Virus record (IMG/VR): IMGVR_UViG_3300046004_001332 | Location: 1 to 40,104 of that record | Direction: 5' to 3' (one strand) | Length of the DNA: 40,104 nucleotides | Source: a virus | In this document: one piece after another, positions 19,927-29,033 of the stretch | How positions within the stretch are numbered: the stretch's first letter is position 1 | Layout: every line of letters begins with the position of its first letter | The notes under the pieces: model-generated | Seen by the model: the letters and a program-made list of their open reading frames with translations, nothing else | Database searches by the model: none | Told to the model about the DNA's origin: nothing | Made by a program: the position numbers and the translations under genes

Positions 19927-21433
19927 ATACTCCCCCGCCGACGAAACCACGCTGATGGCGCGGCTGTGGTCGCCCAAGATCAAAAACGACCCGCTCGCCT
20001 TCGTCATGTTCGCCTTCCCGTGGGGGCAAGAGGGCACGCCGTTGGCCAAGTTCACCGGCCCGCGCCGCTGGCAGCGCGACATCCTCGCCCAACTGCGCGA
20101 CCACATCCAAAGCAACGACGGCAAGATCGACTTCGAGATGTTCCGCAAGGTCGTCTCGTCGGGTCGCGGCATCGGCAAGTCCGCGCTGGTCTCATGGCTG
20201 GTCCTGTGGATGCTCACCACCCGGATCGGGTCCACCACCATCGTCTCGGCCAACACCGAGGCGCAGCTGACGACGAAAACCTGGCCCGAGGTCACCAAAT
20301 GGGCCTCCATGGCGATCAACAAGCACTGGTTCGAGCCGATCGCGACCCGGATCACCATGGCCAAGTGGCTGACCGCCCTGGTCGAGCAGGATCTCAACCG
20401 CGACACCCGCCTGTGGGCGGCGCATGCGCAACTCTGGTCGGCTGAGAACCCCGACGCCTACGCCGGCACGCACAACTACGACGGCGTCATGGTCATCTTC
20501 GACGAGGCGAGCGGCATCCCCGACCCGATCTGGTCGGTCACCGACGGCTTCTTCACCGAGAACACCCCCGACCGCTTCTGGTTCGCCTTCTCCAACCCGC
20601 GCCGCAACACCGGCTACTTCTACGAAGCCTTCCACGCCCGTCGCGCGTTCTGGTCGACCACCATCGTCGACGCGCGCACCGTCGAGGGCACCGACCAGAA
20701 GGTCTACGAGCGCATCATCGAGGAATACGGGCCTGACAGCCCCCAAGCGCACGTCGAGGTCTACGGGGTCTTCCCCTCCGAGAGCGACGACCAGTTCATC
20801 TCGTCCACCTTGGTCGACGACGCCATGGAACGCGTCCCCACGAAAGACCCGACAGCCCCTATCATCATCGGCGTGGACCCGGCACGGTTCGGGTCGGACG
20901 CCACCGTCATCGCCGTGCGCAAGGGTCGCGACATCGTCAGCATCCGCCGGCACCGCGGCGCGGACACCATGGAGGTCGTCGGGCGGGTGATCGAGGCGAT
21001 CGAGGAGCACAACCCCGCGCTGGTGGTCATCGACGAGGGCGGCGTCGGCGGCGGCGTCGTCGACCGGCTGAAGGAGCAACGCTACAAGCAGGTGCGGGGC
21101 GTCAACTTCGGGATGCGCAGCAGACAGCCGCTGATGTGGGGCAACAAGCGGGCCGAGATGTGGGGGTCCATGCGCGAGTGGCTGAAGACCGCGTCCATCC
21201 CTGCCGACCGGCTGCTCAAGAGCGACCTGATCTCGCCGCTGGTGAAGCCGGACAGCAAGGGGACGATGTTCCTGGAGAGCAAGAAGGACATGCGCGCGCG
21301 CGGGCTCCAGAGCCCCGACGCCGCCGACGCGATATGCGTCACCTTCGCCTTCCCCGTGGCCGCAACCACGCGGGTCGACAAGACGCCGCTGCGAAGCTAC
21401 GCTCCGACGCAATCCTCCTGGATGGGTTCCTGA
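19913..21433 (+). CDS. terL: Terminase large subunit
   Basis: 506 residues from TTG 19913 (GAGGG upstream); ATG 19955 is an alternative. ATPase: Walker A GRGIGKSAL (84-92), Walker B VMVIFDEASG (192-201). RNase H-like nuclease: GVDPARFGSDA with Asp322, VVIDEGGVGGG with Asp374, SPDAADAICV with Asp469/472. It cuts concatemers and pumps DNA into the prohead through the portal. Confidence 0.95.
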   Translation: MQSTRYSPADETTLMARLWSPKIKNDPLAFVMFAFPWGQEGTPLAKFTGPRRWQRDILAQLRDHIQSNDGKIDFEMFRKVVSSGRGIGKSALVSWLVLWMLTTRIGSTTIVSANTEAQLTTKTWPEVTKWASMAINKHWFEPIATRITMAKWLTALVEQDLNRDTRLWAAHAQLWSAENPDAYAGTHNYDGVMVIFDEASGIPDPIWSVTDGFFTENTPDRFWFAFSNPRRNTGYFYEAFHARRAFWSTTIVDARTVEGTDQKVYERIIEEYGPDSPQAHVEVYGVFPSESDDQFISSTLVDDAMERVPTKDPTAPIIIGVDPARFGSDATVIAVRKGRDIVSIRRHRGADTMEVVGRVIEAIEEHNPALVVIDEGGVGGGVVDRLKEQRYKQVRGVNFGMRSRQPLMWGNKRAEMWGSMREWLKTASIPADRLLKSDLISPLVKPDSKGTMFLESKKDMRARGLQSPDAADAICVTFAFPVAATTRVDKTPLRSYAPTQSSWMGS

Positions 21434-21436
21434 TAC

Positions 21437-23500
21437 ATGGCCTACGGCGAAAAGAGCGACGACCGCCTGTCGACCATGCGTAGCCGCATGAGCATGGCCA
21501 TCGCCGCCTATGGCGACAGCCGTGAAGCCGAGCTTGACGACCTGCGCTTCATGGCGGGGTCGGCGGACAATAATTTCCAGTGGCCTTCCGACGTCCTCTC
21601 GTCCCGCGGCTCCAGCCAGGGCATGACGATCAACGCCCGGCCCTGCCTGACGATCAACAAGCTGCCGCAGCATGTCCGGCAGGTGACCAACGAGCAGCGC
21701 CAGAACCGGCCCACCGGCAAGGTGATCCCCGCCGACGACAACGCCGACGTCGAGGTAGCCGAGGTCTTCAACGGCATGATGCGCCACATCGAGTACATGT
21801 CGGACGCGGATGTCGCCTATGACACAGCCTGTGACAACCAAGTCACATACGGCGAGGGCTACGTCCGGCTGCTGACCGAGTATTGCGACGACAACACTTT
21901 CGATCAAGACATCCGCATCGGGCGCATCCGCAACTCGTTCAGCGTCTACATGGACCCGATGATCCAGGACCCGACCGGCGCGGACGCCGAGTGGTGCTTC
22001 ATCGCGCAGGACATCCTCAAGGACGAATACGAGCGCCAGTGGCCGGATTTCCCTGTGCGGTCGATACAGGAGCAGGGCGTCGGCGACCCCTCCCTGAGCC
22101 AGTGGCTGAACGATAACACCGTGCGGATCGCGGAGTATTTCTGCGTCCACCGCGAGCCGGCGACGCTGAACCTGTACCCCGACGGCCTGACCGCGGTAGA
22201 CGGCTCCCGTGAGGACAAGGTCGCCCGGCTGCTGTTCGGCAAGCCGACGCGCACCCGCCGCGCCGACCGCAAGGTCATCAAGTGGATCAAGACCAACGGG
22301 TTCGAGATCCTTGAGGAGCAGGACTGGCCGGGCAAATGGATACCCGTCGTCCGCGTCGTCGGCAACGAGTTCGAGATCGACGGCGAACTGCACATCTCCG
22401 GCCTCATCCGCAACGCCAAGGACGCGCAGCGGATGTACAACTACTGGACCAGCCAGGAGGCGGAGATGCTCGCCCTGGCGCCCAAGGCCCCGTTCATCGG
22501 CTACGGCGGGCAGTTCGATGGCTATGAGAGCCAGTGGAAGACGGCCAACGTCAACAACTGGCCGTATCTGGAGGTCAACGCCGACGCGACCGACGCGCTC
22601 GGCAACCCGCTGCCGCTGCCGCAGCGCGCGCCGCCGCCACTGGCGCAGACCGGGCTTATACAGGCCAAGATGGGGGCATCGGACGACATCAAGTCGACCA
22701 CGGGGCAATACGACAGCAGCCTCGGGGCCACGTCCAACGAACGGTCGGGCAAGGCGATCCTCGCGCGCGAGAAGCAGGGCGACACCGGCACCTACCACTA
22801 CGTCGACAACCTCGCGCGAGCGATCCGGCACGTCACGCGCCAGTGCATCGACCTGATCCCCAAGATCTACGATACGGTGCGCATCGCCCGCACGATCGGG
22901 CTGGACGGCGAGGTGTCCATGGCCCGCGTCGACCCGAACCAGGCCGAGCCCGTGCGCAAGATCGTGGACGAGCAGGGCAACGTCATCGAGAAGATCTACA
23001 ACCCCGGCGTCGGCAAGTACGACGTCGTGGCCGTGACCGGCCCGGGCTACATGACCAAGCGTCAGGAGGCCATGGACGGCATGGCGCAGGTGCTGCAAGG
23101 CAACCCGGCGCTGTGGGCGGTCGCAGGCGACCTGTTCGTCAAGAACATGGACTGGCCAGGAGCGCAGGACATGGCCGCGCGGCTGCGCAAGTCGATCGAC
23201 CCGAAACTGCTGGCCGACGACGACAAGTCGCCCGAGCTTCAGGCTGCCGAGAAGCAGATCGAGGAGATGGGCGGCATGCTCCAGCAGCTGCAAGGCGCGC
23301 TGAAGAACGTCGAGCAGTCGATCGAGGCGCAAGAGATGCGCACCAAGCAGTTCGAGGCTCAGGTGAAGGCGTATGACGCCGAAACCAAGCGTATCGGCAT
23401 CATGCAAGCGGGCATGACGCCGGAGCAAATTCAAGATACCATCGACGGAACCATCGACGCAGCCATGCAAACGGGCGATCTAGCCCCACCGCAACTCTGA
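21437..23500 (+). CDS. Portal protein, P22 type
   Basis: 687 residues, close to P22 gp1 (725). Features of the P22-portal family: RPCLTINKLPQHVRQVTNEQ near the start, an acidic DNADVEVAEVFNGMMRHIEY segment, ACDNQVTYGEGYVRLLTEY, SFSVYMDPMIQDPTGADAEW, and a long helical C-terminal barrel-like region (EEMGGMLQQLQGALKNVEQS). It forms the 12-fold ring at one vertex through which DNA passes. Starts 3 nt after terL. Confidence 0.93.
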   Translation: MAYGEKSDDRLSTMRSRMSMAIAAYGDSREAELDDLRFMAGSADNNFQWPSDVLSSRGSSQGMTINARPCLTINKLPQHVRQVTNEQRQNRPTGKVIPADDNADVEVAEVFNGMMRHIEYMSDADVAYDTACDNQVTYGEGYVRLLTEYCDDNTFDQDIRIGRIRNSFSVYMDPMIQDPTGADAEWCFIAQDILKDEYERQWPDFPVRSIQEQGVGDPSLSQWLNDNTVRIAEYFCVHREPATLNLYPDGLTAVDGSREDKVARLLFGKPTRTRRADRKVIKWIKTNGFEILEEQDWPGKWIPVVRVVGNEFEIDGELHISGLIRNAKDAQRMYNYWTSQEAEMLALAPKAPFIGYGGQFDGYESQWKTANVNNWPYLEVNADATDALGNPLPLPQRAPPPLAQTGLIQAKMGASDDIKSTTGQYDSSLGATSNERSGKAILAREKQGDTGTYHYVDNLARAIRHVTRQCIDLIPKIYDTVRIARTIGLDGEVSMARVDPNQAEPVRKIVDEQGNVIEKIYNPGVGKYDVVAVTGPGYMTKRQEAMDGMAQVLQGNPALWAVAGDLFVKNMDWPGAQDMAARLRKSIDPKLLADDDKSPELQAAEKQIEEMGGMLQQLQGALKNVEQSIEAQEMRTKQFEAQVKAYDAETKRIGIMQAGMTPEQIQDTIDGTIDAAMQTGDLAPPQL

Positions 23501-23507
23501 GGCCCCC

Positions 23508-23942
23508 ATGTCCCGCATCGTCCCGCTGCCCACTACCAACACCGTCGTCGACAACACGGTGGCCATCATCAACGCCGACGGCACCGTCGCTAGCTTCGCG
23601 GGCTCGGCGTCAACGGCCAGCCGCATCCCGTCGAGCGCCAACAGCGTCAACGCCACGTCCGCCAAGGCGTCGGCGGGCAAGCTGTTCGGCGTCAACGGGC
23701 TGAACGCGTCGGCGACGGTCACCTACATCAAGTTCTACAACAAGGCGTCGGCCCCGACGGTGGGGACCGACACGCCGGTCCTGACCATCGCGATCCCGGC
23801 CTCCGCGGCGTTCAACTTCGACCTTGGCGGCATCGCGTTCTCGACCGGCATCGCCTATGGCCTGACCACCGACGCCGCCGACGCGGGCACGACGGCGGTC
23901 GCCGCCGGCGCGATCCTCGGCCTGAACGTCGTGTACGCCTGA
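23508..23942 (+). CDS. Unknown 144-aa virion-region protein
   Basis: MSRIVPLPTTNTVVDNTVAI, rich in Ala/Ser/Thr, with beta-type stretches (ATVTYIKFYNKASAPTVGTD, PVLTIAIPASAAFNFDLGGI, AFSTGIAYGLTTDAADAGTT). The pattern resembles small head decoration or cement-like proteins, but I cannot name the family. It sits between portal and fibre genes. Confidence 0.7.
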   Translation: MSRIVPLPTTNTVVDNTVAIINADGTVASFAGSASTASRIPSSANSVNATSAKASAGKLFGVNGLNASATVTYIKFYNKASAPTVGTDTPVLTIAIPASAAFNFDLGGIAFSTGIAYGLTTDAADAGTTAVAAGAILGLNVVYA

Positions 23943-23964
23943 CAACCCCTGGAGAGCGTGCGTC

Positions 23965-25824
23965 ATGGCTGAAGGCAAGACAGTCCCCGAACTGACCGCG
24001 GTATCGCTGCCGGTCGTCGGCACGGACACGCTGGTCGCATACCGCTCGCCGGGACCTCTCGGAAAGGCGCTTGCGTCCGACCTGCGAACCTACATGCTGG
24101 CGACCCTCGGCACCATGTCGACGCAGAACGCCAACGCGGTGGCCATCACGGGCGGCACCGTCCTCGGCCTGTCCGAACTGACCGTGACGACCAACGCGAC
24201 CGCAGGGCTCGCCCCGCTGCGCGTGGGGACGCAGGGTGAAACGGCGACGGACAGCGGCATCGTCATCTCCCGCAACATGTTCGACGCCAGCGTCGATAAC
24301 GGCCACGGCTTCGTCGAAAAGAGCCTGTTCCGCCGCACGGGAAGCCTTGCGTTCGCCGCGTTCGATGCGTTCACATCCATGCAGGGCGAAAGCTACGACC
24401 ATTGGGCCGGGTTTCAGGACCGCCCCATCTACCAAGCGGGCAGCGGCGTCCAGACCATGCAGGAAATGTATGGCCTGTATAGCTCCCCCACGATCGACAC
24501 GGGCACAGTCGTTAACCGCTACGCGGCGTATGCCGCCGCGCCTACGCTTCAAAGCGGCGGGGCGATCACGAACCAGTACGCCTTCTACTCCGAAGCCCTG
24601 ACCACGGGCACGAACAACTGGCTGATCTACACGCCGGGCATCATGTCGTCGCAGATCGGCAACAGGCTGATCGTCGGCCAATACGGCGCGACCTCGACGG
24701 ACCCCGGCGTCGTCATCTCCCGGGACATGAACGACAGCAGCACGACCGCCGGCCACGGCTTCGTGGAGCGCACCTACTTCCGCCGCCCCGGCACCAACGC
24801 CTTTGCCGCCTTCGACGCCTACACCACGATGGCTGGCCAAGCCTACGACCATTGGGCCGGGTTCCAGGATCGACCGTCGTACCAAGCCTCCGTGGCTGGG
24901 CAGACGATGATAAACATGTACGGGTACTTCACCCTGCCCTCGATCGACACGGGCACGGTGACGAACCGTTACGGGGCCTACGTCGCCGCACCCTCCCTGA
25001 CCGGCGGGGCGGTCGTCACCAACCAGTACGCCTACTATGCGGAAGCCCTGACTGGCGCGACGAACAACTGGGCGTTCTATTCGGCTGGCGCTACCCCTTC
25101 GCAGTTCGGCGGTCCCGTGACCCTTGCTGGCGGGGCCAACGCCGTACCGCTGACTGCTTCGGGCTACTCGCTGACCGGCTCCAATGCCTCGGCAGGCATC
25201 AGCCTGACCGGCACGTGGAACACGTCGGGCGCTCCCGCTGCGTTGAGCATCGCCATCACCAACACGGCCTCGGCTGCAACGTCGCGGATTATCAAGGCGA
25301 CGGTCGGCGGCTCGGACGTGTTCACCGTTAGCCCGGCTGGCGCGGCGTACTTCGCCAGCAAGGTCAGCATCGGCACCACGGGCACGAACGCTCAGGTCAA
25401 CATTGAGGCCGCACCCAGCGACACTCACGGCCTGCTGCGTCTGCAATCGGCCAGCACGGCGGACAACGTCGGCATCACGCTGTGGGCCAGAGCGTCCGGC
25501 GCTGCAGCCAACGCCCGGACGTGGCAAGTCGCCAGCAACTACGGCGGCGTCGGAAACCTGGACTTCCTCCGCAGCACGACCAGCACCGGCAACCCGACAA
25601 CGCGTGTCGCGTCGTTCGACAAGGACAGCAACTTCGACGTTGACGGGACTATCCGGACGAAAGCCTACACGGTGGCCACGCTTCCTACAGGGACCGCTGG
25701 CGCTCGGGCCTATGTAACTGACGCAAGTCTCTCCATGACCCTTGGCATCGGCACGATTGTAGCGGGCGGAGGGGCTAACGGAGTTCCGGTTTACAAAGAC
25801 AGCGCCAACTGGCGCATCGGCTAA
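23965..25824 (+). CDS. Fibre- or appendage-like protein with tandem repeat
   Basis: 619 residues; GGAGAG before ATG 23965. The N-terminus (TVPELTAVSLPVVGTDTLVA) is typical of phage fibre/tail-spike proteins. Two copies of a roughly 130-residue module with a 150-residue period follow (residues about 96 and 246: SxxVISRxM, GHGFVE, YDHWAGFQDRP, MYG, IDTGTVxNRY, NQYAxYxEAL). The C-terminus ends YTVATLPTGTAGARAYVTDA and VPVYKDSANWRIG, a common last domain of phage fibres. Probably a surface-binding protein. Its location before scaffold and coat is unusual for a P22-like order. Confidence 0.75.
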   Translation: MAEGKTVPELTAVSLPVVGTDTLVAYRSPGPLGKALASDLRTYMLATLGTMSTQNANAVAITGGTVLGLSELTVTTNATAGLAPLRVGTQGETATDSGIVISRNMFDASVDNGHGFVEKSLFRRTGSLAFAAFDAFTSMQGESYDHWAGFQDRPIYQAGSGVQTMQEMYGLYSSPTIDTGTVVNRYAAYAAAPTLQSGGAITNQYAFYSEALTTGTNNWLIYTPGIMSSQIGNRLIVGQYGATSTDPGVVISRDMNDSSTTAGHGFVERTYFRRPGTNAFAAFDAYTTMAGQAYDHWAGFQDRPSYQASVAGQTMINMYGYFTLPSIDTGTVTNRYGAYVAAPSLTGGAVVTNQYAYYAEALTGATNNWAFYSAGATPSQFGGPVTLAGGANAVPLTASGYSLTGSNASAGISLTGTWNTSGAPAALSIAITNTASAATSRIIKATVGGSDVFTVSPAGAAYFASKVSIGTTGTNAQVNIEAAPSDTHGLLRLQSASTADNVGITLWARASGAAANARTWQVASNYGGVGNLDFLRSTTSTGNPTTRVASFDKDSNFDVDGTIRTKAYTVATLPTGTAGARAYVTDASLSMTLGIGTIVAGGGANGVPVYKDSANWRIG

Positions 25825-25842
25825 CACCGCAAAGGATCTCGG

Positions 25843-26103
25843 ATGACCCCGCAAGAGCATATCAACGCCATCGGCGCGGCGCAGATCCAGCTGGAGGCCG
25901 ACCTCGACGATCTCGTGGCGGCGTCCAAGCTGGTCGAGAAGCTGGCCCGCCGGGCGGACAAGCAGGCCCGACGCGTCCACTTCCTGCAAGACCGCGCGCA
26001 GCGCGCCTTCAAGGAAGCCTACCCCGACGACAACGTGGTCCTGTTCTCCGGCGGCAATGACAAGCCCCCGGTCGACGACCCGGATGGGCCGATCAAGCCA
26101 TGA
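25843..26103 (+). CDS. 86-aa coiled-coil protein
   Basis: MTPQEHINAIGAAQIQLEAD, DLDDLVAASKLVEKLARRAD, KQARRVHFLQDRAQRAFKEA: a long charged helix with heptad-like spacing, then a Pro/Asp tail. AAAGGAT before ATG. Directly upstream of membrane proteins and lysis genes. Unknown function. Confidence 0.65.
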   Translation: MTPQEHINAIGAAQIQLEADLDDLVAASKLVEKLARRADKQARRVHFLQDRAQRAFKEAYPDDNVVLFSGGNDKPPVDDPDGPIKP

Positions 26104-26588
26104 TGATCCTGTACCTCGTCGCTACGGTCGCAGTGTTCGCGGCCAGCTTTCTGGCCTACCGATCGCGACCTGAGAAGTATGCCGACCTCATGGGCGTCAG
26201 CGCCCTGCTGGCCGTTGTGTTCGTCATCAACAACCTGTTGGTGATGCTGTACGGCTTCCCGGAGGCGATCCTGGCCGCGCCGGTTCTGGACCTGTTTCTC
26301 TCGGTGATGATCTACCGGGCGTGGGTGCGGAACCGCGAGCCGTGGAAAGTTGTCGTTGTGGCTGCGCTTGTCGCGCAACTTATGCTACACGTCGTCTGCA
26401 TCGCGATGTGGAAGCTGGGGGTTCTGACGCAACACGGGCTGTATCTGTACGTCGTGGCGATCAATGCGTTTTTCATCGTTCAACTCTTGGCCCTTGGGTG
26501 TGTCGGGGTGGGTCATGGTCTGGATCGGCTTCTCACTCATCTGCTTAGTCGCGGCGGTTTGGGCATTATGCAGGATGCTGGCCGATGA
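26100..26588 (+). CDS. Multi-span membrane protein
   Basis: 162 residues with about four hydrophobic spans: MILYLVATVAVFAASFLAY, VSALLAVVFVINNLLVMLY, VVVVAALVAQLMLHVVCIAM and YLYVVAINAFFIVQLLALGC. A basic loop (YRSRPEKYADL) follows span 1. Overlaps the coiled-coil gene by 4 nt. In the lysis region it might be a holin partner or antiholin; it is larger than usual holins. Confidence 0.6.
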   Translation: MMILYLVATVAVFAASFLAYRSRPEKYADLMGVSALLAVVFVINNLLVMLYGFPEAILAAPVLDLFLSVMIYRAWVRNREPWKVVVVAALVAQLMLHVVCIAMWKLGVLTQHGLYLYVVAINAFFIVQLLALGCVGVGHGLDRLLTHLLSRGGLGIMQDAGR

Positions 26589-26773
26589 GCGCCCCGACGC
26601 TGGACGTCCTCGCAAACGAGCTAAAGCACCTGACTGACCGTGCCGACAAGCTGGAGGAGCGGCTAGAGGCGGTGATGAAGGTCCAGCGTTGGCAGATGGG
26701 CATGGCGGTTGGTGCGGGGGCAGTCCTGACGCTGCTGCTGCCGAAGATTTCTGCTGCCTTGGGGCTGACGTGA
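26585..26773 (+). CDS. 62-aa holin-like protein (one span)
   Basis: N-terminal coiled coil (ANELKHLTDRADKLEERLEA) and one C-terminal span (MGMAVGAGAVLTLLLPKISA). The same shape is seen in some small phage holins and in haemolysin-XhlA-type proteins. 4-nt overlaps with both neighbours. Immediately before the second holin candidate and the endolysin. Confidence 0.6.
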   Translation: MSAPTLDVLANELKHLTDRADKLEERLEAVMKVQRWQMGMAVGAGAVLTLLLPKISAALGLT

Positions 26774-27072
26774 CCGACACGCCGATCAACGCACGAGAGG
26801 TGCCTCCGGTCCACACATCGGAGCGCGTCAAGGCGTTCATCGGCGACCTCGCCCGCCCGTTCGCTATCATCGCCACGTCCTACGCCGCGGCCCACGCGAC
26901 CATCGTCATCGCCGGCAAGGTCGAGAACGGCAACGACGGGGCCATTTTCGCGGGGGCATACTTCCTCGGCGTCGCCTCGCTCTATGGGGCTAAAGCCGTT
27001 GAGGCTATCAATACCGCCCGCGCGCGCCGCGACGTCGACGTGGCCGCGGTCAACGCAGGAGCATCGTCATGA
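26770..27072 (+). CDS. Holin candidate (two spans), GTG start
   Basis: 100 residues from GTG 26770 (GTGA overlap). Two hydrophobic segments: PFAIIATSYAAAHATIVIAG and AIFAGAYFLGVASLYGAKAV, then a charged tail (NTARARRDVDVAAVNAG). The class II-like shape and the position one gene before the endolysin (4-nt overlap) make it the best holin candidate: it would open the inner membrane at lysis time. Confidence 0.65.
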   Translation: MTDTPINAREVPPVHTSERVKAFIGDLARPFAIIATSYAAAHATIVIAGKVENGNDGAIFAGAYFLGVASLYGAKAVEAINTARARRDVDVAAVNAGASS

Positions 27073-27614
27073 GCAAGGCCCTTTTCGACGCCGTCCGCGC
27101 CATCAAGGGCTCCGCGCTGACGCAGGCCGACGTGGACGCCATCAACGCGGCCTTGGCACCGCCAGCCGCGCCCAAGCGCGTCAGCCAGACCGGGATCGAC
27201 CTGATCCACTCGTTCGAGAGCTGCAAACTGACGGCCTACCCCGACCCCGGCTCGGTCGACGGCCATCCGTGGACGATCGGCTGGGGCTCGACAGGCCCCG
27301 GTATCGCCAAGGGCGTGGTCTGGACGCAGGCGCAGGCCGACGAGCGGTTCAAGGCGGATCTCGGGCGGTTCGAGAAGGCTGTGGCCCTGATGGCCCCGGT
27401 GACGACGCAAAACCAGTTCGATGCGCTGGTCTCGTTCGCTTACAACGTCGGTCTTGCGGCCCTGAACGACAGCACCCTGCTGCGCCTGCACAAGTCCGGC
27501 GACTATGTCGGTGCCAAGGACCAATTCAGCCGGTGGGACAAGAACGATGGCCGCGTCATGAAGGGCCTGACGCGCCGGCGCGCGGCTGAAGCCGCCCTGT
27601 ACGGGAAAGCCTGA
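27069..27614 (+). CDS. Endolysin, glycoside hydrolase family 24 lysozyme
   Basis: 181 residues. After a 40-residue N-terminal helix comes the lysozyme domain: IHSFESCKLTAYPDP with catalytic Glu50 and Asp59, WTIGWGSTG with Thr69, NQFDALVSFAYNVG and FSRWDKNDGRVMKGLTRRR. It cuts the MurNAc-GlcNAc bond of peptidoglycan. No signal peptide or SAR domain is seen, so a holin is needed for release. A short insertion (GSVDGHPW) lies between Asp and Thr. Confidence 0.92.
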   Translation: MSKALFDAVRAIKGSALTQADVDAINAALAPPAAPKRVSQTGIDLIHSFESCKLTAYPDPGSVDGHPWTIGWGSTGPGIAKGVVWTQAQADERFKADLGRFEKAVALMAPVTTQNQFDALVSFAYNVGLAALNDSTLLRLHKSGDYVGAKDQFSRWDKNDGRVMKGLTRRRAAEAALYGKA

Positions 27615-27615
27615 C

Positions 27616-27936
27616 ATGTACCCGTTCCCTCGCCTCCTGACGGTCAAGTCGTGGGCCATCCTGGGTGTCATCGTCATCGTCCTACTGATGCTGCTGTCGT
27701 GGCGCGGGGCCTGCACCGCAACCGACACGGCCAAGGACCAGAACACTATTGCTAACGGGCGCACCGCGTCCGCCGTCGAGACCCTCGACATCGTCACCGA
27801 GAACGCGGCGCTCGACGCCGAAACCCAACAACAAGTCAAGGAAGCCCAAGATGCGGTGCGCCAAGCTGCTCCTGCTGATCGCGAGCGCGTCGCTCGTCGC
27901 GAGTTGTGCCAGCTCCAGGGTCGAAGCCCCTGCTGA
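27616..27936 (+). CDS. Inner-membrane spanin (Rz-like)
   Basis: 106 residues. N-terminal span WAILGVIVIVLLMLLSW after a short cytoplasmic start, then a charged periplasmic helix (TLDIVTENAALDAETQQQVK, EAQDAVRQAAPADRERVARR). It starts 1 nt after the endolysin stop. With the overlapping lipoprotein it forms the spanin pair that breaks the outer membrane in the last step of lysis. Confidence 0.8.
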   Translation: MYPFPRLLTVKSWAILGVIVIVLLMLLSWRGACTATDTAKDQNTIANGRTASAVETLDIVTENAALDAETQQQVKEAQDAVRQAAPADRERVARRELCQLQGRSPC

Positions 27937-28177
27937 GGGCTGCTCAGTCTTCGCCGAACCAATCCTTGGTCGCGTCGTCGGCCACGCCACGCTCGACGAA
28001 AGCAATGCCGACCCGCTGGACGCATGGCGGGACTACGGCCTCGACGAGACTGGACGCCTGACGCAGTCCGAACGGGACAAGAAAGACGGCCTGTCTGTCA
28101 TCAAGATTTGTGAGGCCCGCGACCGACGCGCCTACCACGCGATCAACGCGCCTTGGTACGCTTTTTGGGCTCGCTAA
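27851..28177 (+). CDS. Outer-membrane lipoprotein spanin (Rz1-like), overlapping in another frame
   Basis: 108 residues; ATG 27851 with AAGGAAG upstream. Signal MRCAKLLLLIASASLVASC with lipobox LVASC (Cys19). The mature part is longer than many Rz1 (VFAEPILGRVVGHATLDESN, WRDYGLDETGRLTQSERDKK). It overlaps the i-spanin by 86 nt in a different frame, the classic Rz/Rz1 arrangement. Confidence 0.78.
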   Translation: MRCAKLLLLIASASLVASCASSRVEAPAEGCSVFAEPILGRVVGHATLDESNADPLDAWRDYGLDETGRLTQSERDKKDGLSVIKICEARDRRAYHAINAPWYAFWAR

Positions 28178-28183
28178 AGACTG

Positions 28184-28211
28184 TTGCCAAAAAATCGCGA
28201 CGCAGTTACCT
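28184..28211 (+). promoter_or_regulatory. Weak promoter candidate before the head genes
   Basis: TTGCCA (28184-28189), 16-bp spacer, TTACCT (28206-28211) in an 88-bp gap ahead of the scaffold gene. Consensus match is poor; the gap is the only sizeable one between lysis and head genes. Confidence 0.25.
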
Positions 28212-28265
28212 TTGCGGCACACGACCCTACCGGCGGGGTACACCGGGGGTTCCAAGGGACCATAG

Positions 28266-29009
28266 ATGTCAGACGACCAAAGCCTAGCGGCAGGTGAGCA
28301 AGTCGCGCCGGAACTGGAGGCCACGGCCCCTCCCGTCACCGAAGTCCAAACGCCGGGAGACGAAGCGCCCAAGACCTTCACACAGGAGGAACTGGACGCC
28401 GCCATTGGCAAACGTCTCGCACGAGAGCAGCGAAAATGGGAGCGAGAGCAGCAGCGCCAAGCACCGCCGCCTGTCCCCCTTCCGCCGGCTGACCAGTTCG
28501 AGAGTACCGAGGCATACGCCGAGGCGCTGGCAGAGCAAAAGGCACTCGCCTTGGTCGAGCAGAGGGAGCGGCAGCGCCACCAGGACGCCGTTGTAGAAGC
28601 CTATTTCGACCGCGAGGAGCAGGCCCTCGGCAAGTACGACGACTTCAAGCAGGTCGCGTACAACCCGTCCCTGCCGATCACCGCCGAGATGGCCGAAACC
28701 ATCCGCGCCTCCGACCAAGGCCCCGACGTGCTCTACCACCTCGGGTCCAATCCGGCGGAAGCGGCGAGGATTTCGAAACTGTCGCCGCTCTTGCAGGCCA
28801 AGGAGATCGGAAGGATCGAAGCCGCTCTGGCGTCGGCACCCCCGGTCAAACGCACCACCTCCGCCCCTCCGCCTATCTCACCTGTCACCCCGACCAGCAG
28901 CGGCACCCCCGCATACGACACCACCGACCCCCGCTCTGTATCTTCCATGAGCACGTCGGAATGGATCGCGCAGGAACGGCTCCGGCAGATGCGAAAAGCG
29001 GCCAGATAA
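28266..29009 (+). CDS. Head scaffolding protein
   Basis: 247 residues, acidic and helical, directly before the coat gene. FTQEELDAAIGKRLAREQRK is a common motif of phage scaffolds; a long charged helix (EQRERQRHQDAVVEAYFDRE) follows, and a basic C-terminal end (WIAQERLRQMRKAAR) that should bind the coat. It guides prohead assembly and leaves before DNA packaging. AAGGGA before ATG. Confidence 0.85.
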   Translation: MSDDQSLAAGEQVAPELEATAPPVTEVQTPGDEAPKTFTQEELDAAIGKRLAREQRKWEREQQRQAPPPVPLPPADQFESTEAYAEALAEQKALALVEQRERQRHQDAVVEAYFDREEQALGKYDDFKQVAYNPSLPITAEMAETIRASDQGPDVLYHLGSNPAEAARISKLSPLLQAKEIGRIEAALASAPPVKRTTSAPPPISPVTPTSSGTPAYDTTDPRSVSSMSTSEWIAQERLRQMRKAAR

Positions 29010-29033
29010 CCCCCTCTGCAAGGAACCACCGAC

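Noticed and set aside
20192-23470. Very long leftward open frame (over 1000 codons) opposite terL and portal
   Set aside because: High-G+C shadow: both sense genes are clear family members, and the antisense translation is repetitive Arg/Leu/Val/Asp sequence without motifs. Similar long antisense frames at 7053-8915, 9399-10763, 12203-14896, 23812-25989, 28878-30620 and 31364-33298 are rejected for the same reason.
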